From assembly GCA_022749755.1 (NCBI GenBank), contig CM040448.1, positions 11,468,481 to 11,532,480 on the forward strand: 64,000 nt of DNA, read 5' to 3'. A program made the position numbers and the translations under genes. Source of the stretch: Azadirachta indica (lineage: Eukaryota; Streptophyta; Magnoliopsida; Sapindales; Meliaceae). The notes under the pieces are model-generated. The model was not told where the DNA came from. It made no database searches and saw only the letters and a list, made by a program, of their open reading frames with translations. Positions 1 through 12,090 of this stretch are shown piece by piece. Position 1 is the first letter of the stretch. Each line of letters opens with the position of its first letter.

Positions 1-1458
1 AGTGTGCTTACTGTTGCCTGATTTGTGAATACAACACTTCAAATTAGTTGTGATTTTTTATAGCCTATTACATGGTCTGCAGTTCATGATAAATTCATTT
101 TAGAGTAGATGTTTCCGAGTGATTGCTTGCTTCATCAATGCCACCTGCTATTACAAATTGAAAGAAGTGAGATTGTTGTATGAGATCTCTACATGAACAT
201 GGCCGTCACTATTACCGTCATAGGCTGATTTCCTGCTTTATCTAATAAGCAAATATGAATCTGCATATGCTGCTTCTGAATATGAGATTAATTCATTCAT
301 TTATCAGTTAATGTTATTATTTTAACATTTTTTGCAGGATTATTTCCTAGTTTTTATGCAACAAATGAATATCAGTGTTTTCTTAATTAATTAATTACTT
401 AATTAAAGAGTAAAGATCGAATTGTAAACCTTAAATTTTATCTTACGGAAATGATCTCTCACCTGACTTTGCTCAAAAGAGCCAAACTATCTTAATTATA
501 GCTTGAATAATTCGATATGCATTAATTCTTTCAGGTAAAAAAATTTAGACCTTGTTAATTTTCAGAAGGGCATATTGCATAGCACCCTTTGAAGTTTGAT
601 GAAAATGTATGTCCATGCTAATTAATTGAATAGGATTATATATCTTTTAACTTTCCTTTCAATAATCATTTATTAGATTATAATATACCTTTTCTATTGT
701 AGTCTAGAAAATAGAAAACTTTTTGTGTATATTGACTCACGTGAAGCTTTTAGATGAATTAAATTAGTAAAAAAGTTCTACTAATTAAGGCAAAAAACTT
801 ATAAGCATTTAAAATTTAGATTATTGGACAAATTAATCTCATTTATTTCAAAAATATTCATTAAAGTCCTTATTTATTAAAAAACAAGATTATACCCTCT
901 TAATAATTGTTATTGAACACAAACAACTATTTAATTTTTAAAATTTGATAAAATACAATAATTTATTTTATAAATTATTTTTATTATATATTTTAGGTAT
1001 GTATAAATATATTTTATTTCAATTATAATGTCAGTGTTGCATTATAATATATTTTGTTCATAAATTAATACTTATTTACACTTTATTTTCTTCAATATAT
1101 TATAAAATAATACTCATCATTATTATTATATTTATTTTTAGTTAAGAGCTTTTTTAAGTAACATCATTAAATAGGGATATAACTATTATTTTTAATAAAT
1201 TAGACTAATCAATTTAATATATAGAATTATAAATACTTTCTCACTAATTAGTTCTAAATTAACAATTAATGTTCATCTATTAATTATTGTATATTCCCTG
1301 TAGCCTTTTTCTCCTCCTTTTTTTTTTCTTGTCGAAGAAAGCTACCCTTTGGCTCGCTCTTAACGGACGGACAGTCTTTGAAGGAAGTGGAAGGATACTG
1401 ATTTGTGTGAGCAATATGACAAGTTTGTCCTCTGATGTTTTGCTTTAAACTTTGCGGG

Positions 1459-1498
<40 letters not shown>

Positions 1499-2036
1499 CA
1501 TTTTTGATCCAATTATCAAAATTTTGAAGAAGTAAAAAGTATAAGCAATTTTGTTAATTTAAAATTTTCTAAAAGAAGAGATAAGCCATTAGATATATAC
1601 TTGTGTTCCTTATTTTAAATATAATAATAAGATTTGGATCCTATATATGTACTATATATATATATATATAAATCTAGTTATCTAATGTGGAAATTAATAT
1701 AAAAATGTGATTTTTTTTTTAATATTTCATTTGTATCATTGAACGGGATTTGTTTTGTGGTATTTGCGAAATTGATTTTTTAATCGCATTTAAAAAATAA
1801 TATATGATAAAGCAACTGCCAAATTAAAAAAAAAAAAAAAAAATGTCAAATATATAAAAGTACGATTAAATAAATCATCATCAACAAAGTCCATTACATT
1901 TATTTTTATTATTAAAATTAGAAAAAAGAAAACACACAACACAGGTATATAATATATATATATATATATAGCTCAAACTGCAGATCAAATTATTTAAAAT
2001 AAAATTAAAAACACCAGGAGATTTAATAAAGATTAA
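1..2036. other. AT-rich intergenic stretch
   Basis: No coding region, RNA gene or clear element could be supported here. The stretch is very AT-rich, with poly-A/T runs and TA-dinucleotide arrays near 1460-1490, 1655-1672 and 1950-1970. The left end could belong to the untranslated part of a gene beyond the window, but nothing proves it. Confidence 0.6.
1457..1491. repeat. TA-dinucleotide microsatellite
   Basis: A run of alternating T and A, ending in a short AC-rich tail. It is a simple repeat with no coding meaning; a small open frame crossing it is an artefact. Confidence 0.8.
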
Positions 2037-3341
2037 TTACTTGGAGGGTTGAGTTGTGTATGATTATTAGTAGTAGTAGTATCACCTGGGGGAAACATTG
2101 CTTCGTAGGTCTGAATAACACTGAGGACGAGGGCCAATATGGCTCCAGGAAATGCAAGAATGGTCCAAGGGCTGGTAAAATGAGTATGTCAAAACTCAGC
2201 CACCCAGTTCATGATGACGTTCTAGTAATGCTTTTCAATTTTTTGATTAACATCAGCGTAAATCTCAACATTTGGCACCAAATTGTCAGCTATTCTCATT
2301 GAAAAGTATCGCAACCTGTTCATCGCTCCCAAGAAAATTGTGTAGTATGCTCTTTGATCGAAGCTCCTTTACATCTGCAGCATGATCAATCAACGGATCC
2401 AAGAAACAAATGTATGAAGTGACGACGAAATCATCGGGGCTATCGGCGCAAGCTTCGTAGGCTACTATGTTTAGTAGCAGGGATTTTGTAGAATCGTCTA
2501 TGGTCATAGGCGGAAGATATAGTTCATCTCTTAAAATACACTCTCTGAACTCGACGCTTCTCAGTTGATGACACTTGCTGGGCTTGAAATTGATTCCCAC
2601 CAATTTCAGCTCCATGGCCGAAAGATATGAAGACCAGCTGCTTTGATGACTCTTGCTTGGCTTGCAATAGATTCCCCACGAGTTACCCTACATGGCCGAA
2701 CGAAATGAAGACCAGCAGCTGCTACTCTTCCTTTCAGTCGACTTATCAACCACCTTTTCTTTACCGATGAGCTTGGTTCGAGTATATGCAAGAAGATGTG
2801 CAGGTTCAGGTTCATTTTCATATTTGCTGTCGTCTGTTGATGATCTTGCTGCGGCTTAGCTTGTCGTTGCTTTGAATAATTTTGCCGCGGCCCGAGCATC
2901 TTTTCTATGAAATCACCTAACTTTGTCTCCCATGTTTCTTTATCATTTTGGAACTTCAACACCATCAACTTCTGCAGGACTTTAAAAGGAAGTTGATTTT
3001 CAAGCAACAATAAGCCTCTTTTGCTTTTCAATGTTGATTTTCAATGTCGATTTTCATCCCTGACAAACTAGTAGTAGCTTTCGGCTGATTGTCTGTGGTC
3101 TTGGGCTTGTCTATGAAGCAGTAAATGAATTGGACAACGAAGCAGCCATGAAGAAACGTCATCTTCGTAAACTCCTCGTCGTTGAATTTTGCCACTCTGC
3201 GCTCTTCGTTATCCTCGTAGCACTCTCTTGCAAATTTCGTCGACTCCATGACTTGGACGTACCCTTCTTCAAGCTTCTTTTGATCATTGTTGGCAAACTG
3301 GCACGCCATTTTACACTTGTGCTTCTCCATGAGCTCAAGTT

Positions 3342-3702
3342 TGCTGGGAATTATGGATTTTTTGTAAGCTTGGACTAAGAGAGAATGCAGAGGAACGAAG
3401 AAGAGAATGAGAGACTGAGAATTATTTATTTTTGTTTTATTTTCTGAATTGACGATTAATACAAAGACAGCCCTTTTTATAAAAGGGGAAAACATAAACA
3501 AACAATAAACATGGAGACCATCTCACAAATGCATGAACCATGAACGTGCAAGCCATAACTTACCAACTCAAAAACAAGACATTCATTGACATTGTCTACG
3601 GCTAACCCATTGCATACATTATTTTAATTAACCATTTTATCAACCCATGCTGACTTGAATGACTGCAAGCACTAGTGATATTGCAAATTAATTTCTTTTG
3701 CA
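3342..3702 (-). repeat. 3' LTR of Copia-1
   Basis: Direct repeat of 7798-8160, about 361 bp, starting TG and ending CA on the plus strand. It contains a TATA-like stretch on the minus strand around 3468-3487. The adjacent target duplication AAGTT lies at 3337-3341. Confidence 0.93.
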
Positions 3703-3999
3703 TCCCCACTTAATTTGCAATATTGATGAACCTTTCGAATTATTCAAGCTTTTCTGAATTGACTACTTTTGTCAATGCATCTATATATTGCTCTTTAGTA
3801 TTGATGAATCTCTACTCAATTTCTCCACCGTTGTCTAAATTTTTTATAAAGTGATGAAGAAGTTAGATATGTTTGGATATGGCATAGAACACTAACTTTT
3901 TTGTCATGGCAATAGCAGACATATTATCACAATAGATAATTATTGGCTTATACTACTCTATCTGAATATCCAAAAGAATTCTTCTAAGCCAAACAGCTT

Positions 4000-6900
4000 C
4001 ACAAGTGGCATCAGTAGCTGCAATATATTTAGCTTCTGCTGAAGATAGAGCCACAATTCTTTGCTTTCTTGAGGACCATGCAATGGGGTTTGAGCCTAAG
4101 TAAAAAATATATCAAGATGTATTTTTTCTATTGTCAACAGATCCTGCCCAATCACAATCAGTATAACCAATAAGACTGCAATCATTTTCTTTCACATATT
4201 TAATACCTTAGCCTTTTGTGCCTTTTAAGTATCGTGGAATTCTTTTTGCTACAGAGTAGTGAGTTTGACTACGTTCATTCATAAATCTAGAAATGATGCT
4301 GACTGGATAAATAATATCAGGCTTTGTATTTGTTAAATACGTCAAAGATCCCACCAAACGACGGTAGTAAGTTGCATCCACCTTTTTTATTTCATCATTT
4401 TGTTAGAACTTCTAGTTCACGGCCATTGGAATTGAAATGGACTTGCAATTGGACATGTTGAATTTCTTCAGCAAGTCTTCAGTGTATTTCTCTTGCAAGA
4501 TAAGGATTACTCTTTTTGCTTGCTGAACTTGAATTTCAAGAAAGTATTTCATAAGGCCGAGATCTGTTATCTCATAGTCTTCCATCATGTCTTTCTTGAA
4601 CTTTTCTACAATTTTTGGGTTAGTGCCAACATATATCAAGTCATCAACATAAAGACAAAAAATAAGAAAATCATGTGCACCTTCCTTTTTTAAGTATAAT
4701 GATGGCTCATTTGGGCTTTTTTTAAAGCTACTTTGTTGGAAGTATTTGTCTATTTTGCTATTCTAGGCTTTTGGAGCTTACTTTAATCCATAGAGAGCTT
4801 TTTTGAGCCGATGAATCATGCTTTCTTTTTCTTTCACAACATAGCCTTGAGGTTGCTCAACATACACTTCTTCTTCTAGTGCACCATTTAGGAATGCTGA
4901 TTTTGCATCAAATTGATAGACTTATAGCTCTAATTATGCAGCAAGTACAAGTATAGTCTATATGGTCTCCATTTGAATAACTGGTGCAAAAGTTTCATTA
5001 AAGTCGATGCCCAGTTACTGTAAATAGCCTTTTGCAATGAGATGAGCTTTGTGTTTCTAGATTGAACCATTTTGATTGAATTTTGTTTTCCAAATCCACT
5101 TTAATCTAACTGCTTCTTTTTCTTCAAGTAAATCAACTAGCTCCCAAGTGTGGTTTTTAATAATGGTGCTGATTTTTTCATCCATTACCTGTTGCCACAC
5201 TTCATCTTTCACTACTTCTTCAAAATTTTGTGGTTTACAAGAAAAAAATCCAACATTACATGAATCGTATATTTCTTTCAATGAACAATTCCTAACTGGT
5301 GGAGATTCAGGTTTGGACTCAAAATGGAGTTGATCTTAATTTGTTGATAAGTCTAACCTGTTAGATGAATGTAATTCATTATTGTACGCTGGCTTCAAAA
5401 GAGGTATATTCTTAAGATGTTTTGTTTTCCCACTCCCAAGCTTCCTCTCATCAAAGCATACATCTCTTGAGATCACCAATTTTTGGTCTTTTGGATAAAA
5501 AAGATGATATGTTTTTTATTTGTCATTGTAGCAGATGAAGATGTGTTTTTTACTTTTTTGATCAAATTTTTCCCTTTGTTGAAAAGGAGTGAAAAAATAT
5601 GTTATGCACCCAAAAATTCTAAAATGGTTAACATCCAGCTTTCGTTTGTAATAAGCTTCATATGGTGTTTTATTGAGAACGGCTTTTGTAGGTGAATGAT
5701 TTAGGATGTAAACTGCAATGTTAATAACTTCAGCCCAGTAGTTGTTGGGAAGTCCTTTTGCTTTCAACATACCTCTTGCCATCTCGACAATGGTACGATT
5801 CTTTCGCTCTGCAACTCTATTTTGTTAAAGAGTATATTTGACTGTTAGATGTCATTTGATTCCTTTATCTTTATAGTACTCTTCAAACTCCTTAGATAGG
5901 AATTCACCTCCTCGATCTATTCTCAATGTTTTCAGAAATTGGCCACTTTGTCTTTCCACTATTTTCTTGAATTTTAGAAATGTTGAAAATGCTTTTGATT
6001 TTTGCTCCAGGAAGTAGACCCACATCATCTTGTTGAAATCATCAACAAAAAAAAGAAAGTATTTTTTGTTTTGAAAAGATGCAGTTTCATTAGTCCACAA
6101 ATGTCAGCATGAACAAGTTCAAGTGGTAGTTTTGCTCTCCATGCATGTTTAGAAAATGGCAAGTGATGCATTTTTCCAAATAGACAGCCTTCACAAGTGG
6201 TCTCATTTTTGTCTATTTTCAGAAGTACTATCACCATATATTTTTGGTACAATAATTTCAAACCATTATAATACAGGTGTCCATATCTCATATGCCATAA
6301 CAAGTATTCATCATTTTTTTCAATTTTCAAGGCAACATTTTCTTTTAATGGCATAACAAGCGGGAAAACTTTGTTTGGCACCATTTTAATTTTTGCAACC
6401 ACAGTCTCATTGTTGTCCATGATTTTGCATTCTTCTCCCACAAAATTTACTAAGTATCCTTTTTGAATTAATTGACCAACACTTAGTAAATTTTGAGCTA
6501 ACCCAGGAACATAAAAAACATCTTGAATGAATTGAGTGTTACCTCCCTTTGTTTGGACAGCAATTGTTCCTTTTCCTTCAACAGATTATGTCTTTGCATC
6601 TCCCAATTTTACTTGAGAAAAGAATTGGTGATTGAGGTTGACAAATTACTTGCTTTTACCAGTCATACGGCTGCTACATCCGCTATTCAAGTACCATATA
6701 TTTTGAGAATCCTGCTGCAAACCCAAGGATGAGTAGAATAATATGTTTGTATTATCTTTCTCAGAATAATTTGCTTCATTTTTTTCACTTTTTTGTTGAT
6801 ACCAACAATCTCTTTGAGAATGATTTGGTATAATGCATTTGGTACATTTGTAGTGGCAATCTTTGGATTCATGGCCGATTTTTTTGCAAACAAAACATGT

Positions 6901-7216
6901 AGGGTCAAATTTTACATTACCATATCTTCTTTGTTGGTTGAATCTTCTCTTTCCTCTTACACAGAAGTGTTGTTGTCCCCTTTTTTTGATCAACATGCTT
7001 GTTTGATTTGTTCCTTTCTTTTTCACCATTTATGTTTTCTGAGATACTGAGTTTGGATTGAAAAGCTTGCTCTATTATTGTGCCTCCAAATCTGCTCATT
7101 CTTTTTTCATGAGCTTTAAGAGAACCCATGAGCTCAACAAGGGTGAGTTTAGACAAATCTTTAAACTCTTCCATAGTAGCAACAACATGGTCATGTTTTT
7201 GTGACAAACTTCTCAA
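4000..7216 (-). pseudogene. Copia-1 gag-pol remnant
   Basis: Read on the minus strand. The gag part (about 7216-6700) carries a CCHC zinc knuckle (CFVCKKIGHESKDC). The protease motif that follows reads WYLNSGCS, with Asn where the catalytic Asp of D-S-G is expected. Next come a GAG-pre-integrase zinc region (HMRYGH ... CEGCLFGK), the integrase core (remnant around 6100-5516), reverse transcriptase pieces (WELVDL ... WIWKTKFN around 5281-5057; DYEITDLG ... FNMSNCKS around 4639-4412) and an RNase H tail near 4000. Stops and frameshifts split every domain. No functional polyprotein is encoded. Confidence 0.9.
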
Positions 7217-7780
7217 AATTTTCTCAACAATTTTTTTATCTTCAATGGTATCACCAAGACCTCTCTTATTTGATGAATAATTTCCACTACTCAGGTAATA
7301 AAGATTTAGATGGTTTCATTTTCTTTCATGGCCAGATTATCAAAATCTCTCCAAAGTGTTTAGAGTTTAATGGAAATAATCTTTTCACTTCCTTTAAACT
7401 CATTTTCCAAAATTTTCCAAGCTTGTTTTGATCTTTTAGTATCCATAATTCTAAGAAAGATTGTTTTGGTTACCCCTTGTTGGATGCAAAGCAGCGCTTT
7501 CGTATCTCACTTCACGTTCTCCTTAAGTTCCTTTTGTTTTGTTGCTGTAAAGGATGTTGCAGCTTCTGCACTTTCTGCTTCTGAAAAGCCTTCCTCTACT
7601 ATCTCCTACAAGTCTTGAAAGATAAAGAGGATTTTCATTTGAATTCTCCAATAGTTGTAATTTTCCCCGTCAAATGCCGGTAGATTAACAAAAGAGTTTG
7701 AAGATGATGATATTGCCATGGCTGTGTTTGGAAATGGTTTATATATGAACAAGGAAATTTTTTTTAAGGCAAGGGTCCTC

Positions 7781-7792
7781 GCTCTGATACCA
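7781..7792 (-). other. Primer-binding site of Copia-1
   Basis: On the minus strand these twelve bases read TGGTATCAGAGC, the standard plant Copia primer-binding site, complementary to the 3' end of initiator methionine tRNA. It lies five bases inside the 5' LTR, which fixes the element's orientation. Confidence 0.92.
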
Positions 7793-7797
7793 AAAAC

Positions 7798-8160
7798 TGT
7801 TGGGAATTATGGATTTTTTGTAAGCTTGGACTAAGAGAAAATGCAAAGGATCGAAGAAGAGAATGAGAAATTGAGAATTGTTTATTTTTGTTTTATTTTC
7901 TGAATTAATGATTGAATATAAAGACAGCCTTTTTAATAAAAGGAGAAAACATAAACAAATAATAAAATGTGGAGACCATCTCACAAATGCATGAACCATG
8001 AACGTGCAAGCCATAACTTACCAACTTAAAAACAAGACATTCATTGACATTGTTCACAGCTAACCCACTATATACATTATTTTAATTAACCACTTTATCA
8101 ACCCATGCTGACTTGAATGATTGTAAGCACTGGTGATATTGCAAATTAATTTCTTTTACA
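7798..8160 (-). repeat. 5' LTR of Copia-1
   Basis: Direct repeat of 3342-3702, about 363 bp, bounded by TG...CA and followed by the target duplication AAGTT at 8161-8165. Differences from the left LTR are scattered substitutions plus a few small indels. Confidence 0.93.
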
Positions 8161-8174
8161 AAGTTTAAGGTTTC

Positions 8175-9053
8175 TGTTACAGCCTTAAAACTTGTGGCAC
8201 GCAACATACTCGATGATGGCCTTGCATCAAATTGACAGATTGCGGGATTTACACAAGGCTGCGCGACAGCTCTCGGCAAATTGAGATAAGGGTGCGAAGC
8301 TACGTTGCGGAGAGTGACGCTAGACACTTCGAGAAAGATTATTGTTCTGGGAACGCTAAGAGAATAGCCGGAATCGTTGTTATAAACCCATCTAACCCGA
8401 AACATAGCTGTGAGCGGGAATGGTACAGACAGCAACAAGGCAATAGCTGGGCTGTGCAATGGGTGTCAATAATGAGTTATGCGAGTAAATACAGACGCAG
8501 GCCATGAGTTAGAAGACTCAAGGCAGTAGCGAGGGTATTCGGTAAGGCTCTAAACGGGGTGCACTTGCTAGGATTAAGGCAGGGAGACTTGGTCTTTGAT
8601 GAGGTGTCAAGTTAGGATTAAGTTAAGATGACTTGGTGGGCAATCCCTTGGGTTAAGGAAAGTGGCACACAAAGTCGTCTTAAAAATAGTTTATTTTGAC
8701 TAAGGAAATGTATTGTGGCAGCATGTGTGTGAGACATGTAGCCCTAGCAACTAAGGGTGTTGGTTGCCTTTACTTGTATATATATAGGATAGTGAGTGTG
8801 CTAAAGATCATAAAGTAAGTGTGAAGTGAATTTTCAGCACAGCAAACCTTGTATATTTGTAATCTTTTCTTGAGAGAAACAGATAAGTTGAAGAGAGTTT
8901 TCCTTTCGTAAATTTGTGTAAGTTAAGTGTGTTTTCCTTCAAAACTCAGAAAGCTTTGAGAGTCGAACCTTCATTACAGAAGTAAAAATTTGCTGGCCGA
9001 AGTTATTTGGCGCAAGCACAGGGTTGCTGCATTAACAAAAGTCCCCTGTGACA
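8175..9053 (+). mobile_element. Solo LTR inserted in the DUF247 gene
   Basis: An 879-bp block begins TGTTACAG and ends CTGTGACA, a short imperfect inverted repeat with TG...CA termini. It is flanked by the 5-bp duplication GTTTC (8170-8174 and 9054-9058). It holds no coding domain. Near its right part it has a TATA-like stretch (about 8776-8787), then transcript-like sequence. These are the marks of a solo LTR left by recombination between the two LTRs of a larger element. It is unrelated in sequence to the Copia-1 LTR. Which superfamily it came from cannot be told from an LTR alone. Confidence 0.85.
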
Positions 9054-9440
9054 GTTTCCATGGTGATAAGGTCCAAAGAAACCACTAAAGGTTCGAAGCT
9101 TTCAACATCATTTCTTTTAATCTCTTGAATTATCTGAGGAACTTTCTGTATTTTCACTTTTCTTGTTGTTGGGTTGAGGTTATGCTTACTTGCGTTCGGG
9201 TTGATGTTATGGTTCAGGAGTCCCGAAAGCCACTGTTTGGTTTCCTGGGAGCATCTGCTGACTCGATCTGGGACTCGTCTTTTATTATGATCATCACTGT
9301 GGGCACTACGAGGAACCTTGGGAGCCGCCATTATTGGGCCAGATGCATGCCCACAATAAATATGTATTTTAATTTCCTGAGTTTTTATTTGTGACATTAA
9401 TGCATGCTTTCATCACTCAGTAACTCATCAAGTTCAAGAT

Positions 9441-9453
9441 CTTTTATATAGCG
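9441..9453 (-). promoter_or_regulatory. TATA box of the dead DUF247 gene
   Basis: On the minus strand this reads CGCTATATAAAAG, about 45 bp before the apparent start codon at 9397. It matches a plant TATA element well. The spacing suggests a short 5' leader. It is retained although the coding region is destroyed. Confidence 0.55.
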
Positions 9454-9459
9454 AGCACT

Positions 9460-12090
9460 TTGGAACAAGAATCTCGACCTTTCTCAATTGCCAAGTTTGG
9501 AATTTGTTAATCCTTTTCATTCTAAAAAGAAATAACAAGCCGCAAGCACGTAGCACGGGGTTCCAACTGAGGATAATTAACATGTTGGAAAAATAATCAA
9601 CTGCCAAAAAAAAAAAGAATTAGTACTCTTAAAAGTGTTCTAAATTTTAGGTATCAATAAATTTATTTGTTAATTTTATTGTTGTCCAATATTCTAAGAA
9701 TGTTGTTAAAATTATATGCATATTAATGATAGAATCAAATAGTTAGGGAGTAGGAATTCATACATTTGGCTTTTTATAATTTTAATTTATTAAATCTTTT
9801 ATAATATAATTAAAGTAGTATTATAATTAAAAAGGATATATATTCCAAATTCAAATATATTTAATTTAATTATATATGAATTTGAGATCACCTTTTTCTA
9901 TGCATATATAATTAATTTTTATAATATAATTGAAAAGGTAAGTTGTATAATTAATTAATTAATTAATGTAGTTCATGCAAAACTAAACTTTTGTGTGCAT
10001 GATTCACGTCAATTGCTTCATTCTCTGATATTCTGCTTTCTTTTTCAAGCTATTACATTTGCTTTACCTTTTTTTTTATCTTTTTATTTTTTTATTTTTT
10101 TATTTACTCACATTTGCTTTATATATTCTTTAATTTGCATCCAATAAACTGACCTTTTAATTTATGGCTTATAGAGAAAGCTAGGCTGGCCTTACCCATC
10201 TATATCATATGGAATACATATATATATATTGAATATATGAGTTTTCTTCTTTAATTTTTTTTCATTCTTTTCGTACTGCCGCGGCAATGAAAGCTATATT
10301 ATCTCTATCTTTTGCTTAAATCAATTCTAAGGATGTGTTTCATATTGAGGTGACGTGGTTTTAAAACTAAATATCACATTTATATTGTGAAATAAAATTA
10401 TTAAATATTAAGTATCAGTAAGAATAATAAGAAAATTCTATAAAAATTGGTATTATTAAACATATTTTTTTCAACTTTACTTTCAAAATCAAGTGAAAGT
10501 TAATAATATAAATTTTTTTTTTTTAGTCGATTGCTTGCTGCCAAAGAATAAAAATAAAAATAATTAATTGGCAATCAGTTTGGCTGACCTTTCGTTGACA
10601 GAATATTTTCAGAGTAAATATATTCAGTAATTGATCTTTTCTTTGGGTGAAGGTCATTTATTGTAATAATATATTGAAAACATTCTCAAAATTTATTTAA
10701 TTCTGGTTGAGAAGAGAAAAATTTCTTATTTTCAGTTCACCATTTTTTATCACATTTATTACGAATAAAAATTTTTTTCTCTTAGTATTTGATAATAATT
10801 ACAATTATTTATACTCTATGAAAGAGATATATAATGTTTTAAGAAATATATATAATATCTTAAGTCTTATAATATTGCATGTAATAGAATTTGAAAAATA
10901 ACTTAACATATATGAAAATTAGAATGAACTTTCAATCACTAAATTAATTTTTAGGGATAAATTAGTCTTTTTAAATGTTTGTTAGTATTTACAGTAACTA
11001 TTTTTAACAGTCAAAATTAGATAAAAACTTGATTGAAATAATAAGAAAGTAAAAGGGATTTAAATTAATTATATAATTTTAAAATTTTAAGAGCTGGAGT
11101 TACGTATTTTTAAATCTTCTAACTTTTAAATTTTTTTTCTACAAACAATAAGGACTAAAATAATAATAACCCTTAATTTTTTGACATATGAATAGTTAGT
11201 TTAATATGAACTATTTTTGTAATATGTTTAGATAGATGTTTTGTAGTATGTTTTCGTTAGTAATAATTTTAACAAGCTAAGCACACGTGGTTTTACTTAT
11301 TGAACTGGCCACTCACCCTCGTCAATTAACATGTTTTAATTGCAGAGAATAACACCTAATGCACATTAATAATCATTGATAGCTATATATGGAGTTTGGA
11401 TTAAGTGTTCAGTTTGTTTAAAGTATTGAATTAGTTATCTTAGATCTATATGAAGAAGAAGTACTCATGGTTTTTATCATCTTTGTGAGAAGATTTGTAA
11501 GAATCATATTATTACATATATATTAATTCTTGAGGATTTTTAGCAATATTAGACTCATCATAACTAAATACTGGATCCATTTGACTACACGTTGTCATCT
11601 CATCGTGTAAGAGTGGAGTGAAATTTTAGACTTTCATTAGGTCGTCAATAACAATATGCTCACCAAGGTTAATGAAGCAGATTGATAAAACAATGGTTAT
11701 TATCCTGTTATCTGACATGTATAAAAACTGCAATTAACTTTATTTTATTCTTATCATGAGTTTATGAATTTGAAATGGAGAGCGAGTGGAGATACACTTC
11801 CATCCAATTACAGAGGAAGATGACTTGAGTTGTCCATTGTATATATGTAAAAGAGAACAGAAAGGGAAGAAGAGATATGAGATATTAAACACAGTCAACT
11901 CTTGTATTGTGATTTGAGGGGTTAATTCTATACACTAGAAAGTAAAAAAGAATGACTATTAGTTTCAAAAACAAAGTACAACATGTAAATGAAAATTTAC
12001 ATCTCCATGAATCTATTAGAACTAACTTTCAAAACTGCTAATTCAACATACTTTTGTAGTCAACAAAATACCCACTTGACCCTTCACTTA
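9460..12090. other. AT-rich intergenic stretch
   Basis: About 2.6 kb between the DUF247 pseudogene and the PHD-finger gene. It holds poly-A/T tracts, ATTA repeats near 9950 and no supportable gene. The right end, from about 11900, is probably the 3' untranslated region and downstream sequence of the minus-strand PHD gene. Confidence 0.55.

Larger units (their letters stand above)
3342..8160 (-). mobile_element. Ty1/copia LTR retrotransposon (Copia-1), complete but decayed
   Basis: A 4.8-kb element with direct LTRs at 3342-3702 and 7798-8160, each bounded by TG...CA. It is flanked by the 5-bp target duplication AAGTT (3337-3341 and 8161-8165). It lies on the minus strand, so its 5' LTR is the right one. 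Inside that LTR is a primer-binding site complementary to initiator Met-tRNA, and beside the left LTR is a purine-rich tract (on the minus strand, AAGTGGGGATG, about 3701-3711). Between them, in Copia order, are gag with a CCHC zinc knuckle, protease, integrase, reverse transcriptase and RNase H remnants, all broken by stops and frameshifts. By eye the LTRs are roughly 90% identical, so the insertion is not recent. It sits inside a DUF247 gene. Confidence 0.95.
2037..9397 (-). pseudogene. DUF247 (UPF0481) gene disrupted by two LTR elements
   Basis: The host gene reads on the minus strand from about 9397 to 9054 and, after two insertions, from 3341 to about 2037. The first part has the DUF247 N-terminal pattern (KVPQI, then EPLVVS). 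The second continues with LELMEKHK, the GCFVVQFIYC segment, LLLLENQLPFKVL, the LPPMTIDDSTKS block, NIVAYEAC and DVKELRSK, all matching the intact paralogue at 39672-41099 in order. Taking out both insertions and one copy of each target duplication brings the codons on either side into the same frame. Independent damage is also present: a one-base deletion near 9073, a frame change near 3030, a tandem duplication near 2610-2720, and in-frame stops toward the 3' end. A TATA-like box remains upstream. It cannot make a normal protein. DUF247 proteins are usually single-exon, with a C-terminal membrane segment and no known biochemical activity. Confidence 0.93.
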
